From Arcicella lustrica (lineage in GTDB: Bacteria > Bacteroidota > Bacteroidia > Cytophagales > Spirosomataceae), in contig NZ_JAYGIM010000007.1 in NCBI RefSeq assembly GCF_034930985.1, positions 186,001 through 250,000 on the forward strand: a stretch of 64,000 nt of DNA, given 5' to 3'. Shown here one piece after another: positions 1 to 9,341 of the stretch; within the stretch, counting starts at the first letter, position 1; every line of letters starts with the position of its first letter. Position numbers and translations under genes: made by a program. Below the pieces are notes generated by a model. The model searched no databases, was not told the DNA's origin, and saw nothing but the letters and a program-made list of their open reading frames with translations.

Positions 1-1757
1 GAAATCATGCAGAAGTAGTTTGTGTTCCTAAAAATTTGGTCGCCTTAATTCCAGACGAGGTTTCTGATGAAGAAGCTACTTTTACAGTTGTGGGAGCGAT
101 TGCTTTACAAAGTATTCGTTTAGTTAACCCAACTTTTGGAGAAACCGTTGCAGTAATTGGCTTAGGTTTAATCGGGCAACTAACGGCAGAATTATTATCA
201 GCCAATGGTTGTGAAGTTATTGCCTTTGACTTTGAACAAAGCAAAGTTGATTTAGCCATTTCAAAAGGCATAAAAGCTTTCCAAGTAAGGGAAAAAGACG
301 ATAGTTTGCAGATTGCTAAAACCTTAACAAAACAAATTGGCGTAGATGCCGTAATCATTACAGCCTCCACAAAATCTAATGAAGTAATTGCCCAAGCTGC
401 CCAAATGAGCCGAAAAAGAGGAAGGATTGTATTAGTAGGCGTAATTGGTTTGGATATTCAGCGAGCAGATTTTTATGAAAAAGAATTGAGTTTTCAAGTT
501 TCGTGTTCGTATGGAGCGGGTCGCTATGAGACAAATTATGAGCAAAATGGACAAGATTACCCGATTGGCTTTGTGCGTTGGACAGCAAAACGCAATTTTG
601 AAGCTGTTTTAAATGCCATTACCAAGAAAAAACTACAAGTAAATTCCTTGATTACGCAAAAAGTAGCTTTTGAAAATTTTCAAGAAATTTACTCCAATAT
701 GGGAGAAAGCAATGCAATTGCGTCAATTTTGGAGTATTCTGAAAAGAGTTTTTCACTTCAAGACACAGTTCAGTTTCAGAATAATACTTTTGAAAAAAGT
801 AATGATATTTTAGCCATTATTGGGGCTGGTAATTTTACAAAAAGTACTGTATTACCCAATTTTAAAAAGCTAAAGGCAAAAATTAAGTACATTTCTTCTT
901 CCAATGGTTTATCGGCAAGCCTTGTCGCCCAACAATTTGGCATTACGAAAGCTACGAGTAATAACGAAATCATTTTTAATGACCCAGAAGTATCGGCAGT
1001 TATTATCACCACACAACATAATACGCACGCAAAGCTTTGTATTGAGGCTTTGAAAGCAGGAAAACATGTTTTTGTAGAAAAACCTTTGGCACTGACTCAA
1101 GCAGAAATTGAGGAAATCATTGAAGTATATCAGCAATCTGGCAAAACATTGACTGTTGGTTTTAACCGAAGATTTTCACCTTTTATGCAAGATGCTAAAA
1201 AGCAATTGGGCAATAATCATTTACCGATGAATGTAATTGCTACGATGAACGCTGGTTTTATTCCCAGTTCGCATTGGACGCAAGATATGAGTATTGGTGG
1301 GGGAAGAATTATTGGAGAGGCTTGTCATTTAATTGACTTAATTACCTTTCTAACAGGCAGTTTGGTAGAAAGTGTGGTGATGAATGCCATGGAACAATCG
1401 CCCAGTTTGAATACTGATAATGCTACCATTTTATTGAAATATCAAAATGGTTCGACAGGCGTAATCAATTATTTTTCAAATGGTCATAAAAGTTATTCAA
1501 AAGAGCGTATAGAAATTTACTCTCAAGGACGAACGATTGTTGTTGATAATTTCAGGAAAGTTGAATACTTCGGTTTTAAAAACTCAGGATTCTCGCAAAC
1601 ACAAGATAAGGGGCATTCTCAGCAGTTTAAATTATGGTTAGAAAGCTTAAAAAATGGGGGAGAGACAATCATTTCATTTGATGAAATGATAAATACTTCT
1701 CAAGCAAGTATTTGTGCATTATCATCATTACAGAAAAATACTTGGATGAACGTCTAA
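1..1757 (+). CDS. Bi-domain oxidoreductase (zinc-type MDR dehydrogenase fused to Gfo/Idh/MocA), 5' truncated
   Basis: The frame is open at the window edge (first full codon at position 3), so the N-terminal GroES-like part of the alcohol-dehydrogenase domain lies outside; an internal TTG at 36 is not a likely true start. The first visible half is an MDR nucleotide-binding domain (IGLGLIGQLTAELL, then an acidic residue in FDFEQSK). The second half is a separate Gfo/Idh/MocA Rossmann domain (AIIGAGNFTKS) with the family signature EKPLALT and GFNRRFSPF. Proteins of this two-domain form are known in Bacteroidota, often near surface-polysaccharide genes, and are thought to work on sugar substrates; that neighbourhood cannot be seen here. 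The fusion is certain from the open frame. The substrate is unknown. Confidence 0.85.
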   Translation, partial: NHAEVVCVPKNLVALIPDEVSDEEATFTVVGAIALQSIRLVNPTFGETVAVIGLGLIGQLTAELLSANGCEVIAFDFEQSKVDLAISKGIKAFQVREKDDSLQIAKTLTKQIGVDAVIITASTKSNEVIAQAAQMSRKRGRIVLVGVIGLDIQRADFYEKELSFQVSCSYGAGRYETNYEQNGQDYPIGFVRWTAKRNFEAVLNAITKKKLQVNSLITQKVAFENFQEIYSNMGESNAIASILEYSEKSFSLQDTVQFQNNTFEKSNDILAIIGAGNFTKSTVLPNFKKLKAKIKYISSSNGLSASLVAQQFGITKATSNNEIIFNDPEVSAVIITTQHNTHAKLCIEALKAGKHVFVEKPLALTQAEIEEIIEVYQQSGKTLTVGFNRRFSPFMQDAKKQLGNNHLPMNVIATMNAGFIPSSHWTQDMSIGGGRIIGEACHLIDLITFLTGSLVESVVMNAMEQSPSLNTDNATILLKYQNGSTGVINYFSNGHKSYSKERIEIYSQGRTIVVDNFRKVEYFGFKNSGFSQTQDKGHSQQFKLWLESLKNGGETIISFDEMINTSQASICALSSLQKNTWMNV

Positions 1758-1887
1758 TGATTATTTTTTCAAGTTTGAATACAAAAATTTTGACGTTTTT
1801 TATAATAATTTCAATATTAAATGTAATATTATGCGCTAATCAATATTTTTGCCCCAGTAAAATATAACCGATTAAAATAAAACTATA

Positions 1888-2589
1888 ATGAAAACAAAAA
1901 CTACCTCCAGTTTATTGCTTTTTTGTTTGTGTTTAATAAGTAGTATCTGCTTTGGTCAAGACACTACACTAGCTAAACCAACTAAAGTAAAAACAACACA
2001 CAAATTAGGTTTCGCTTTGAATCTTGGCACAACGCCAGGAATTGACATTGCTTATGGATTGAGTCCAAAAGTTGCCGTTCGACTTGGCTTTAGCTATTTC
2101 AAGTACAATGTAAATTCTACCACAAATACTTCTGACGAAGAAGTAAAATTGGCTGGCGACGTTGATATGGCGATGGCTGGTTTATCTTTTGAATATCACC
2201 CTTTCAAGAAAAGTAGTTTTAAATTATTTGGTGGTGCATCTTATATCGACAAAGGAAAAGTGTCAGTGGTTGTAACTCCTACTGGAACTTACACTTTTGG
2301 AAGTACTACTTTCACCCCTGATGAAATTGGTAATGTCAAGTTTTCGGTTGACTATGGAAAGAAAATTGCACCATTCGCTGGAATTGGATTTGGAAGGACT
2401 ATTCCTAAAAGTAGAATTGGCTTTGGATTTGAAGTAGGTACTTATTATACACAATCGCCAGTAGTTACTTTAACAGGTGAAAAAAGATTGAGTAGCATGA
2501 GTGAACAACAAGCTAAAGTACAAGAAAATATGAAAGATTGGCAGTACTGGCCAATTGTTAATTTGAGATTAGCCGTAAGATTAGACTAA
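1888..2589 (+). CDS. Outer-membrane beta-barrel protein, copy 1
   Basis: 233 aa with a Sec signal peptide ending near SSICFGQ. The rest alternates aromatic/hydrophobic and polar residues, as in an 8-stranded OmpA/OmpW-like barrel, and ends in LRLAVRLD. Repeated glycine-rich strand starts (GFALNLGTTPGIDIAYG, FAGIGFGRT, GFGFEVGTYY) support this. A putative lipoprotein gene follows 70 bp downstream on the same strand, probably in one transcript. From about residue 65 to the end the protein is almost identical to the barrel at 6916-7608, with only the signal region and a short block after GLSPK differing. Its function is unknown; a structural or ligand-binding partner of the neighbouring lipoprotein is inferred only from gene order. 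Confidence 0.85.
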   Translation: MKTKTTSSLLLFCLCLISSICFGQDTTLAKPTKVKTTHKLGFALNLGTTPGIDIAYGLSPKVAVRLGFSYFKYNVNSTTNTSDEEVKLAGDVDMAMAGLSFEYHPFKKSSFKLFGGASYIDKGKVSVVVTPTGTYTFGSTTFTPDEIGNVKFSVDYGKKIAPFAGIGFGRTIPKSRIGFGFEVGTYYTQSPVVTLTGEKRLSSMSEQQAKVQENMKDWQYWPIVNLRLAVRLD

Positions 2590-2659
2590 GGGATAATTGT
2601 GTATTTAACGATCTAACATAAGCAATTCTAAATCAATCATTTAAACTTAATTTAAAAAA

Positions 2660-4342
2660 ATGAAAACAAATTTTACTTCTATATTTCGTCCAATAATATA
2701 TATATTTCTTGGGCTTTCACTTGTATTTGCCTGCCAGAAAATAAATCCTTTTGAAGATGTAGAGCTGACGGTGAATACTGATATTTATCAAGCTCCAATT
2801 ATAATTCATTTCCTTGATGCAAATGTCGATGCTACCAAATTGCCTGAAAATATCACTGTGTCTATTTCTGGGCCTGGGAAAAATTTAATTTTTGATGATT
2901 TAGGAGGAAAAGATTACGCTGTCGCAGGTAACGTACTATCATTAGTATTAGATAAAGATGTAAAACCAACAGAAACTAATCCAGTTGAATTTACCGTTTC
3001 TGTAACTGCTCCTGGCTATGTTTCAACTAGCCAAACTATTTCTATCACAGATCCCACAAAATCTCTTGAATTCACCGTTCCCTTGACAAACGTAGCCGCA
3101 ACACCAGAAGGTACAGCCGCTAAAACGGAAACGCTTTCATTAACAACTGGACAAACATTAACAGTCCCCGCTACAACTGATAAACCAGAAGTTGCTACAA
3201 TAACTATTGCACCAGGTACTCAAGTAAAAGATGAAACAGGAAATGTTATCTCTTCAAATACTGTTAATGCTCAAGTTGTTCAATATGGTACTGGTAATGA
3301 GGAGTCATTAAACAGCTTCCCAGGAAGTTTCACTCCAGAAAATGTTACTTTACAAACTGGTGCTTCCACTGCTGGAACATTTGTATCAGCAGGTTTTGTT
3401 GCTATTGACATGGAAGCTGGCGGAAAAAAAGTTAAAAGTTTTACAAAACCGATTGATGTAAATGTAGGAATCAATACAGAATTATTTAATCCTGAAACTG
3501 ACCAAAAAGTAAAAGAAGGAGACCAAATTCCTACTTGGAGTTTTGAAAGTTCTACAGGTGAATGGAAAGAAGAAGGAGTAGCAACTGTTGTGAAAGGGAG
3601 TGACGGTAAATTATCAGCAACCTTCAAGGCATCACACTTATCTTACTGGAACATTGACTGGTTTTATTATCTTCCAAGATGCAGACCAAGCTTTGTCTTG
3701 AAAGTTACATCAAACCTACTTACAAATGTTGTCTCTAGTAATTATTATGCAAAAGTTTATTGGGCACCTGCCAATTCTAATAACTTCCAATACGTTTATC
3801 AAGCTTACGGTTTTAATGCTAAAAATGGGGAGTTAAATCAGTACGTGGGCTTATATACGCCAAATGGCTCTCGTGTAAGAATTGATGTGTATGCTTATAG
3901 CAACAATGCTAAAATTGGAACAACTGGCATATTTAATCCATGTGCAAATAATCAAATTCCAATTACGATTAATGCTCCAACACCGCCAACACCAATTATA
4001 GTCGATGTTGATTTTACAGCTAAATGTCAAAACAAGAGTGTTAATATTAAACCATCTGCTTGGGTAAGTTTATATGACCCTACTGGTCGAACTTATTATG
4101 AGCGCTATATAGATGGTTATATGAGAAGTGGAAAAGCAACAATTGTTGTTTACGAGGGTCGAGAATATACTTTTGGTGCTTATTATGGTGGAAAATATTA
4201 TTCAGGAAAGGTAACATTTAGTAAAACAAGTTCAAAAATTATTACTTCTACTGGAACTGGTATTACTGGAACTACCTCATATAACGCAGCTACTGGCAGA
4301 GTTCAAGTCGTGGCAAGTTATGTAACAAATGATTGTAAATAA
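2660..4342 (+). CDS. Large secreted lipoprotein, paralogue 1 of 3
   Basis: 560 aa with a lipoprotein signal (lipobox VFAC, lipidated Cys25) followed by QKINPFEDVELTVN. The body looks like successive beta-sandwich domains: a region around residues 40-145, a domain with PEVATITIAPGTQVKDETG, then SAGFVAIDMEAGGKKVKSF, and the signature GEWKEEG...HLSYWNIDW. The latter resembles the 'G-x-W-x-E-E-G ... H-x-S-x-W' pattern of secreted carboxypeptidase-regulatory-like folds (from memory). The C-terminal domain starts with CQNKSVNIKP and ends ...NDCK; the Cys-Lys end is shared by all three paralogues. It is probably anchored on the outer membrane facing outside or periplasm. I do not recognise a named family. 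A strong terminator follows. Confidence 0.8.
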   Translation: MKTNFTSIFRPIIYIFLGLSLVFACQKINPFEDVELTVNTDIYQAPIIIHFLDANVDATKLPENITVSISGPGKNLIFDDLGGKDYAVAGNVLSLVLDKDVKPTETNPVEFTVSVTAPGYVSTSQTISITDPTKSLEFTVPLTNVAATPEGTAAKTETLSLTTGQTLTVPATTDKPEVATITIAPGTQVKDETGNVISSNTVNAQVVQYGTGNEESLNSFPGSFTPENVTLQTGASTAGTFVSAGFVAIDMEAGGKKVKSFTKPIDVNVGINTELFNPETDQKVKEGDQIPTWSFESSTGEWKEEGVATVVKGSDGKLSATFKASHLSYWNIDWFYYLPRCRPSFVLKVTSNLLTNVVSSNYYAKVYWAPANSNNFQYVYQAYGFNAKNGELNQYVGLYTPNGSRVRIDVYAYSNNAKIGTTGIFNPCANNQIPITINAPTPPTPIIVDVDFTAKCQNKSVNIKPSAWVSLYDPTGRTYYERYIDGYMRSGKATIVVYEGREYTFGAYYGGKYYSGKVTFSKTSSKIITSTGTGITGTTSYNAATGRVQVVASYVTNDCK

Positions 4343-4358
4343 ACACAAGCAATTTAAA

Positions 4359-4402
4359 AATCAAAAAAGGGTCAAAAATAATTTTTTGACCCTTTTTTGA
4401 TT
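4359..4402 (+). terminator. Rho-independent terminator after lipoprotein 1
   Basis: A perfect 20-bp stem (AATCAAAAAAGGGTCAAAAA at 4359-4378 and its complement at 4383-4402) with a 4-nt loop; the A- and T-runs make it work in both directions. Confidence 0.9.
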
Positions 4403-4622
4403 GATAGATACTAAGTTATCATTATTTTCTATTCAATTCTTCATTTTACACTTCTCTCTTTTTATTACTAGACTTTGAAAATGATAAGTTTATTAAAATG
4501 ATAAAAATCTGTAAAATCAATTTTGTAATTTTATAGAAATAATTTCAATCAAAATGCTTTGTGTGAAAGTTTTTTGAGAAATCTAAAACTTTCCTGACAA
4601 AATAGATTTAAGCGACTTTAGA

Positions 4623-6422
4623 ATGCTATGGTCCAGAAAATTTAATATGAGACATTGCTTATCATTGATAAAACCACTAAAAAAATCATCCTTGTTTCTC
4701 ATTGTTGCTTTATTATTTGCATGCGGTTTCTCGAATACTTCTTTTTCACAGCCGTCATTCAATGAAGGGAGTTTCAGAAACATGACGGCAAAGGAACGTT
4801 ATCGCTTTGTTCATGATTACCCATTTTGGAAAGTATATGATGCAAATAAACTATCGACTATTCTTACGCAAATGGTTGGTATTGCTGTCGAAAAAAAAGA
4901 TTACCATAGCGAACTTGCTCTAAAATATTACACCTCTTTGGTTTCAGGGAAAGTTGGATTTAAAATACCAAAAGGTAAAAATGCAAATGACGTTTTAACT
5001 GAAATGCAAAAAATTGCCACTCAACAAGGCTACGAAGTAGAGGACGTTGTGGCATTTTGTTATTTAACTAACAACTTATACTTAGGTCAAAAATTATCTA
5101 AAGAACAATATTATGTGGATGTTCAACATTGTTTTGAACAGCTTCAACGTGTTGGTTTTGAAAAATTCAAAGACTATAATGTAGCAGGGTTACTTTTTAA
5201 TTTTGGTAAATGTCTTTGGGATTTAGGAGATTTAGACAAAGCATACCAATACTTAAGTATAGCTGAACGCTTTATTGAACCAACTGTTGAAGGTGGATTT
5301 CATTACACACAAGTATTGAATTATCTACAAACCTATTGGCAAAAAAAGAAAGATTACAATAAGGCTATCTTCTATGCTAAAAAAATCTTGGTTTATCACC
5401 AAAATTTGCAAGTAGAAGAGCTTGAACAAAAATTTTGGAATCGCTTCTGGTTGAATTTTTCTGCTCTTGATATTGCTTCATTACTTATTGAACAAGGAAA
5501 AATTAAGGAAGGAGAATTCTATGCAAACAAAGGTTACCAACTTATTAAAACACAGTTTTCATTAGATTCTATTGTTTCTATGCAAGCAGAGTTTGATGTT
5601 TTGATGGTACTTATTCCAATTAAATTAAAATTGGGTAAGACCCACGAGGTTAATACGCTACTAGAACGTGCTACAACAATCAAAAACAATTTAAGTCCCA
5701 AAGGTTTATTAGACTATTTTAAGCCCCTCAAACTCTATAAATATTCTTCAGAATATCAGGAAGAACAAGGGAACTTTGCGGCTGCATTACATTACACACA
5801 TCTTGCTCAAAAGCTACAAGATAGCCTCAATCTACGTAACGATGCCCAAAAATTATCGCAAATGCAGCTTCGTTATGAAGTAGAAAAGTATGCTGGACAT
5901 TTAAAAATGATAGAGAATGAGAAACAATTACAGAAATACCTACGCAATGCCGTACTTGTCATCCTCTTGTTGGTTGTAGGATTTGCCTACGTTAATCTCA
6001 GACGCTTACACCATAAACATCGCCAAAAGGAAAAAGAATTGGCAAATGCCCAGTACGACCTCAATTCATTGACACAACATTTCCGCAAAATGTCGGATTT
6101 AGCAGAAAACCTCCGCCATGAGAACGAAAAACTCATTACCAATGATAATCAAAATGAGTACTTAGAACAACTCATATCATCGACTATCTTGACTGATGAA
6201 GACTGGACAAACTTCAAGGTGATGTTTGAAAAAGTTCATCCCGGCTATATTCAAGTACAAAAAGAAAAATATCCCGACCTCACCAATGCTGAAACACGTT
6301 TATTGATGCTTGAAAAACTAGATTTGAGTGCTCAAGAAATGGCCAATATGATTGGTGTAAACAAGAATACCATTCACCAAACAAGGCTACGCTTACGCCG
6401 AAAAACAAATGATAGAGTATAA
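4623..6422 (+). CDS. Membrane TPR protein with C-terminal helix-turn-helix (one-component transmembrane regulator)
   Basis: 599 aa. An N-terminal hydrophobic signal/anchor (LFLIVALLFACGFSN) is followed by about 380 residues of helical TPR-like sequence (for example KCLWDLGDLDKAYQYLSIAERF). One clear transmembrane helix lies at about residues 442-459 (AVLVILLLVVGFAYVNL), then a basic coiled coil, then an HTH at about 553-597 (LTNAETRLLMLEKLDLSAQEMANMIGVNKNT..., a LuxR/GerE-like helix pair). The layout predicts a periplasmic TPR sensor and a cytoplasmic DNA-binding end. Bacteroidota have many such TPR-TM-HTH proteins. ATG codons at 4623 and 4647 are both possible; 4623 is used. It lies between two barrel/lipoprotein pairs, so it may control them (inference). 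Confidence 0.8.
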   Translation: MLWSRKFNMRHCLSLIKPLKKSSLFLIVALLFACGFSNTSFSQPSFNEGSFRNMTAKERYRFVHDYPFWKVYDANKLSTILTQMVGIAVEKKDYHSELALKYYTSLVSGKVGFKIPKGKNANDVLTEMQKIATQQGYEVEDVVAFCYLTNNLYLGQKLSKEQYYVDVQHCFEQLQRVGFEKFKDYNVAGLLFNFGKCLWDLGDLDKAYQYLSIAERFIEPTVEGGFHYTQVLNYLQTYWQKKKDYNKAIFYAKKILVYHQNLQVEELEQKFWNRFWLNFSALDIASLLIEQGKIKEGEFYANKGYQLIKTQFSLDSIVSMQAEFDVLMVLIPIKLKLGKTHEVNTLLERATTIKNNLSPKGLLDYFKPLKLYKYSSEYQEEQGNFAAALHYTHLAQKLQDSLNLRNDAQKLSQMQLRYEVEKYAGHLKMIENEKQLQKYLRNAVLVILLLVVGFAYVNLRRLHHKHRQKEKELANAQYDLNSLTQHFRKMSDLAENLRHENEKLITNDNQNEYLEQLISSTILTDEDWTNFKVMFEKVHPGYIQVQKEKYPDLTNAETRLLMLEKLDLSAQEMANMIGVNKNTIHQTRLRLRRKTNDRV

Positions 6423-6915
6423 GTACTACTCACAAAGACTTATTTATTAATACTTTACAATTTTGTCATCTTTTTGTCATGCCTTTTTTTTGCTTTCCTC
6501 TTATTTCTCTCGCAACCTTTGTAGGGTCAAATGCAGATATTTCTGTTTGTCTATTTTTCTTTCTTTTTAAAGGATTGAATAGGCTGTTTTAAACTCCAAC
6601 ACGCTTAGTATTTATCAATCTGATTATACTATTATTAATCCTGTGAACAATTCGCCTTTGTTATATTGAATCTCTAACACATCCAAATGCTTTACAATTA
6701 CTTATCGCAATAATTATTTTGTATTGGTTCGAATCAAAGCATTTTATTTAAAGGTTTGTCTTATCGTTAAACCTATGGATTTTTCTAAATAAGGTTTATG
6801 GTAGTTGTCAACAATTATCATAAACCTAAATCAATTGGCTAAAACCTAACATTGCGTTTTAATATATGTACTGCTATTGTATAACTAAATTTTAAACTTA
6901 AACAAATACAAATTC
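6423..6915. other. Non-coding gap upstream of barrel copy 2
   Basis: 493 bp with no credible ORF on either strand. AT-rich, with pyrimidine runs near 6465-6580 and inverted AGGTTT/AAACCT motifs close to the 3' end (listed separately). Confidence 0.7.
6752..6827. promoter_or_regulatory. Two nested AGGTTT/AAACCT inverted repeats (candidate operator)
   Basis: AGGTTT at 6752-6757 pairs with AAACCT at 6769-6774. About 17 bp further, AGGTTTATGGTAGTTGT at 6792-6808 pairs with ACAATTATCATAAACCT at 6811-6827 with two G.T wobbles. Another AAAACCT occurs near 6841. The group ends about 90 bp before the barrel start at 6916. It could be a multi-site operator or an mRNA hairpin; function is inferred. Confidence 0.45.
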
Positions 6916-7608
6916 ATGAAACGAAGAACTACTCTTAGTTTATTTCTTCTCTGTACATTTTTCATTAATTGCGTCTATACAACTTTTGGGCAAGACTCAA
7001 CTTTGGTTAATACGCCTCATAAATTAGGCTTTGCACTGAATCTTGGCACAACGCCAGGAATTGACATTGCTTATGGATTGAGTCCTAAAATCACTGCTCG
7101 ACTGGGATTTAGCTATTTCAAGTACAATGTAAATTCTACCACAAATACATCTGACGAAGAAGTAAATTTGGCTGGCGACGTTGATATGGCAATGGCTGGT
7201 TTATCTTTTGAATATCACCCTTTCAAGAAAAGTAGCTTTAAATTATTTGGTGGAGCATCTTATATCGACAAAGGAAAAGTATCGGTGGTTGTAACTCCTA
7301 CTGGAACTTACACTTTTGGAAGTACTACTTTTACTCCTGATGAGATTGGTAATGTCAAGTTTTCGGTTGACTATGGAAAGAAAATTGCACCATTCGCTGG
7401 AATTGGATTTGGAAGGACTATTCCTAAAAGTAGAATTGGATTTGGATTTGAAGTAGGTACTTATTATACACAGTCGCCAGTAGTTACTTTAACGGGTGAA
7501 AAAAGATTGAGTAGTATGAGTGAACAACAAGCTAAAGTACAAGAAAATATGAAAGATTGGCAGTATTGGCCAATTGTTAATTTGAGATTAGCCGTAAGAC
7601 TCGACTAA
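6916..7608 (+). CDS. Outer-membrane beta-barrel protein, copy 2
   Basis: 230 aa, signal peptide ending near YTTFGQ, then the same barrel as the protein at 1888-2589. The leader and the first mature residues differ, but from SYFKYNVNSTTNTSDEEV to the end I find essentially one amino-acid change (K to N in EEVNLAG) and only a few silent base changes. The lipoprotein gene follows after 33 bp, closer than in copy 1 (70 bp). Such nucleotide identity beside diverged flanks points to recent gene conversion or duplication. Function unknown. Confidence 0.85.
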   Translation: MKRRTTLSLFLLCTFFINCVYTTFGQDSTLVNTPHKLGFALNLGTTPGIDIAYGLSPKITARLGFSYFKYNVNSTTNTSDEEVNLAGDVDMAMAGLSFEYHPFKKSSFKLFGGASYIDKGKVSVVVTPTGTYTFGSTTFTPDEIGNVKFSVDYGKKIAPFAGIGFGRTIPKSRIGFGFEVGTYYTQSPVVTLTGEKRLSSMSEQQAKVQENMKDWQYWPIVNLRLAVRLD

Positions 7609-7641
7609 TTCAATAATGTCATTTAAACTTTATTCTAAAAG

Positions 7642-9327
7642 ATGAAAAACTTTTTTACTTCCATATTACGTCCAGTAATACTTTTTTCTTTAGGGATTTC
7701 CCTTGTTTTTGCTTGTCAGAAAATCAACCCATTTGAAGGCGTAGATTTAACCGTCAACAGTAATATCTATAAAGCTCCAATCCTTATTGAGTTTGTTGAT
7801 GCCAACAGCAACAGTACTACTCTCCCAAAGGATTTAACTGTGACTATTTCAGGTCCGAACAAAGACCTTGTTTTGAACGACCAGGGAGGAAAAGATTTCA
7901 AGGTTGCAGGAAATTTACTTTCTTTGGTTTTAGCCGAAAATGTAAACCCATCAGAAAGCGCTCCTGTTGAATTTACGGTGTCGGTAAAAGGTCCGAATTA
8001 TGCCCCGACTAATTACACTATTACCATTGTAGATTTTTTAAGTTCTACTTATAGAGTAGCACTAACTAACCTCTCGGCTCTGCCTGATGGAGTAAAATCA
8101 GTTGCAAAAACAACATCATTGGCTACAGGAGAAACCATCGTGATTCCTGCAAGTACCGACAAACCTGAAGTTGCAAAAATTACTATTCCTGCTGGCACAC
8201 AAGTAAAAGACGAAACTGGAGCCATAATCAATGCTACAAGTGTAAACAGTAATATCATTCAGTACGGAACTGGTACAGAAGATGCTTTCAATAGTTTCCC
8301 GAATGAAGGCGAAGCAAACACCGTTAAATTTAAAGATGGAACTACCGATGAAGCTTCATTTATTACAGCAGGTTTTGTGGATATCGATATGACAGCGGGT
8401 GGGAAAAGTGTAAAAAGCTTTTCAAAGCCTTTAGATATGTCTCTTTCTTTACATCCTGATTTAGTTAATCCTGATACAGAAGAACCTGTACAAGTAGGTG
8501 ACCAAATTCCAGTATTTAGCTATAATAGAGACAAAGACGAATGGACAGAAGAAGATGATGCAACCATTACTAAAGATGCGAACGGAAATTTAATTGCCAA
8601 TTTTAAAGTACCTCATTTATCTACTTGGACGATTGCTTGGAAGTATAAAGGTAAAACTTGCGGAAGTAAAACTTATACTGTAAGCATTAAATCCAATATC
8701 AGAAATTCAACATCAAAGTATTATGCTACGGTATCGTATATAAAAAGTGGCAGAGCTAGATATACCAAAAGATACCCTTCATTTAAAATATCTAATAGTA
8801 CAACAGTAAAGTTTAAAGCCAAAAAAGTACCAAAAGGATATTCAACAAGGATTGTTGTGTATCGTTCTAATGGTGTTGTTATTGGAAGTAGCACATTTAA
8901 CGCTTGTAACAATAAAAAAATTAGTTTGACAGTTAGGGAACCTGAAGTAGTAGTCCCTCCAAATACTCCTGACGACGCAGCTGAAACTGAATCTGATGCT
9001 GTTAAAGTTAACTTAAATTTTACAGCTGCATGTACTAACAAAAGCGTAAATATTAAACCAACAGTTTGGGTGAAGTTAGTCGATGCATCAGGAGTAGAAC
9101 AATTAGTAAATGTAGTAGAAGGTAAGGCAACACTTGGCATGAAGAAAAATGTAAAATATACAATAACAACCACTTATGATGGAACTAACTATTCAGGAGA
9201 AGTTACTATCAGCAATGGCACAGCAACCATAGTCTCTTCGGTAGGCTTAACAGGTTCTTTTCCAGTTAATCCAACCTCAGGAGAAGTAGATGCGACGCTT
9301 GTTTATCCGCTTAATAGTTGTAAATAA
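7642..9327 (+). CDS. Large secreted lipoprotein, paralogue 2 of 3
   Basis: 561 aa, lipobox VFAC with Cys25, then QKINPFEGVDLTVN. Domain order matches the paralogue at 2660-4342: PEVAKITIPAGTQVKDETG, ITAGFVDIDMTAGGKSVKSF, DEWTEEDDATIT, HLSTWTIAW, then a Lys/Arg/Thr-rich beta domain (about residues 340-430), an acidic linker (NTPDDAAETESDAVKVN) and a C-terminal domain starting CTNKSVNIKP and ending NSCK. It is much more diverged from paralogue 1 than the two upstream barrels are from each other. Likely co-transcribed with the barrel 33 bp upstream. Function unknown; a surface or periplasmic scaffold or binding protein is inferred. Confidence 0.8.
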   Translation: MKNFFTSILRPVILFSLGISLVFACQKINPFEGVDLTVNSNIYKAPILIEFVDANSNSTTLPKDLTVTISGPNKDLVLNDQGGKDFKVAGNLLSLVLAENVNPSESAPVEFTVSVKGPNYAPTNYTITIVDFLSSTYRVALTNLSALPDGVKSVAKTTSLATGETIVIPASTDKPEVAKITIPAGTQVKDETGAIINATSVNSNIIQYGTGTEDAFNSFPNEGEANTVKFKDGTTDEASFITAGFVDIDMTAGGKSVKSFSKPLDMSLSLHPDLVNPDTEEPVQVGDQIPVFSYNRDKDEWTEEDDATITKDANGNLIANFKVPHLSTWTIAWKYKGKTCGSKTYTVSIKSNIRNSTSKYYATVSYIKSGRARYTKRYPSFKISNSTTVKFKAKKVPKGYSTRIVVYRSNGVVIGSSTFNACNNKKISLTVREPEVVVPPNTPDDAAETESDAVKVNLNFTAACTNKSVNIKPTVWVKLVDASGVEQLVNVVEGKATLGMKKNVKYTITTTYDGTNYSGEVTISNGTATIVSSVGLTGSFPVNPTSGEVDATLVYPLNSCK

Positions 9328-9341
9328 AAATAGCATTTAAC

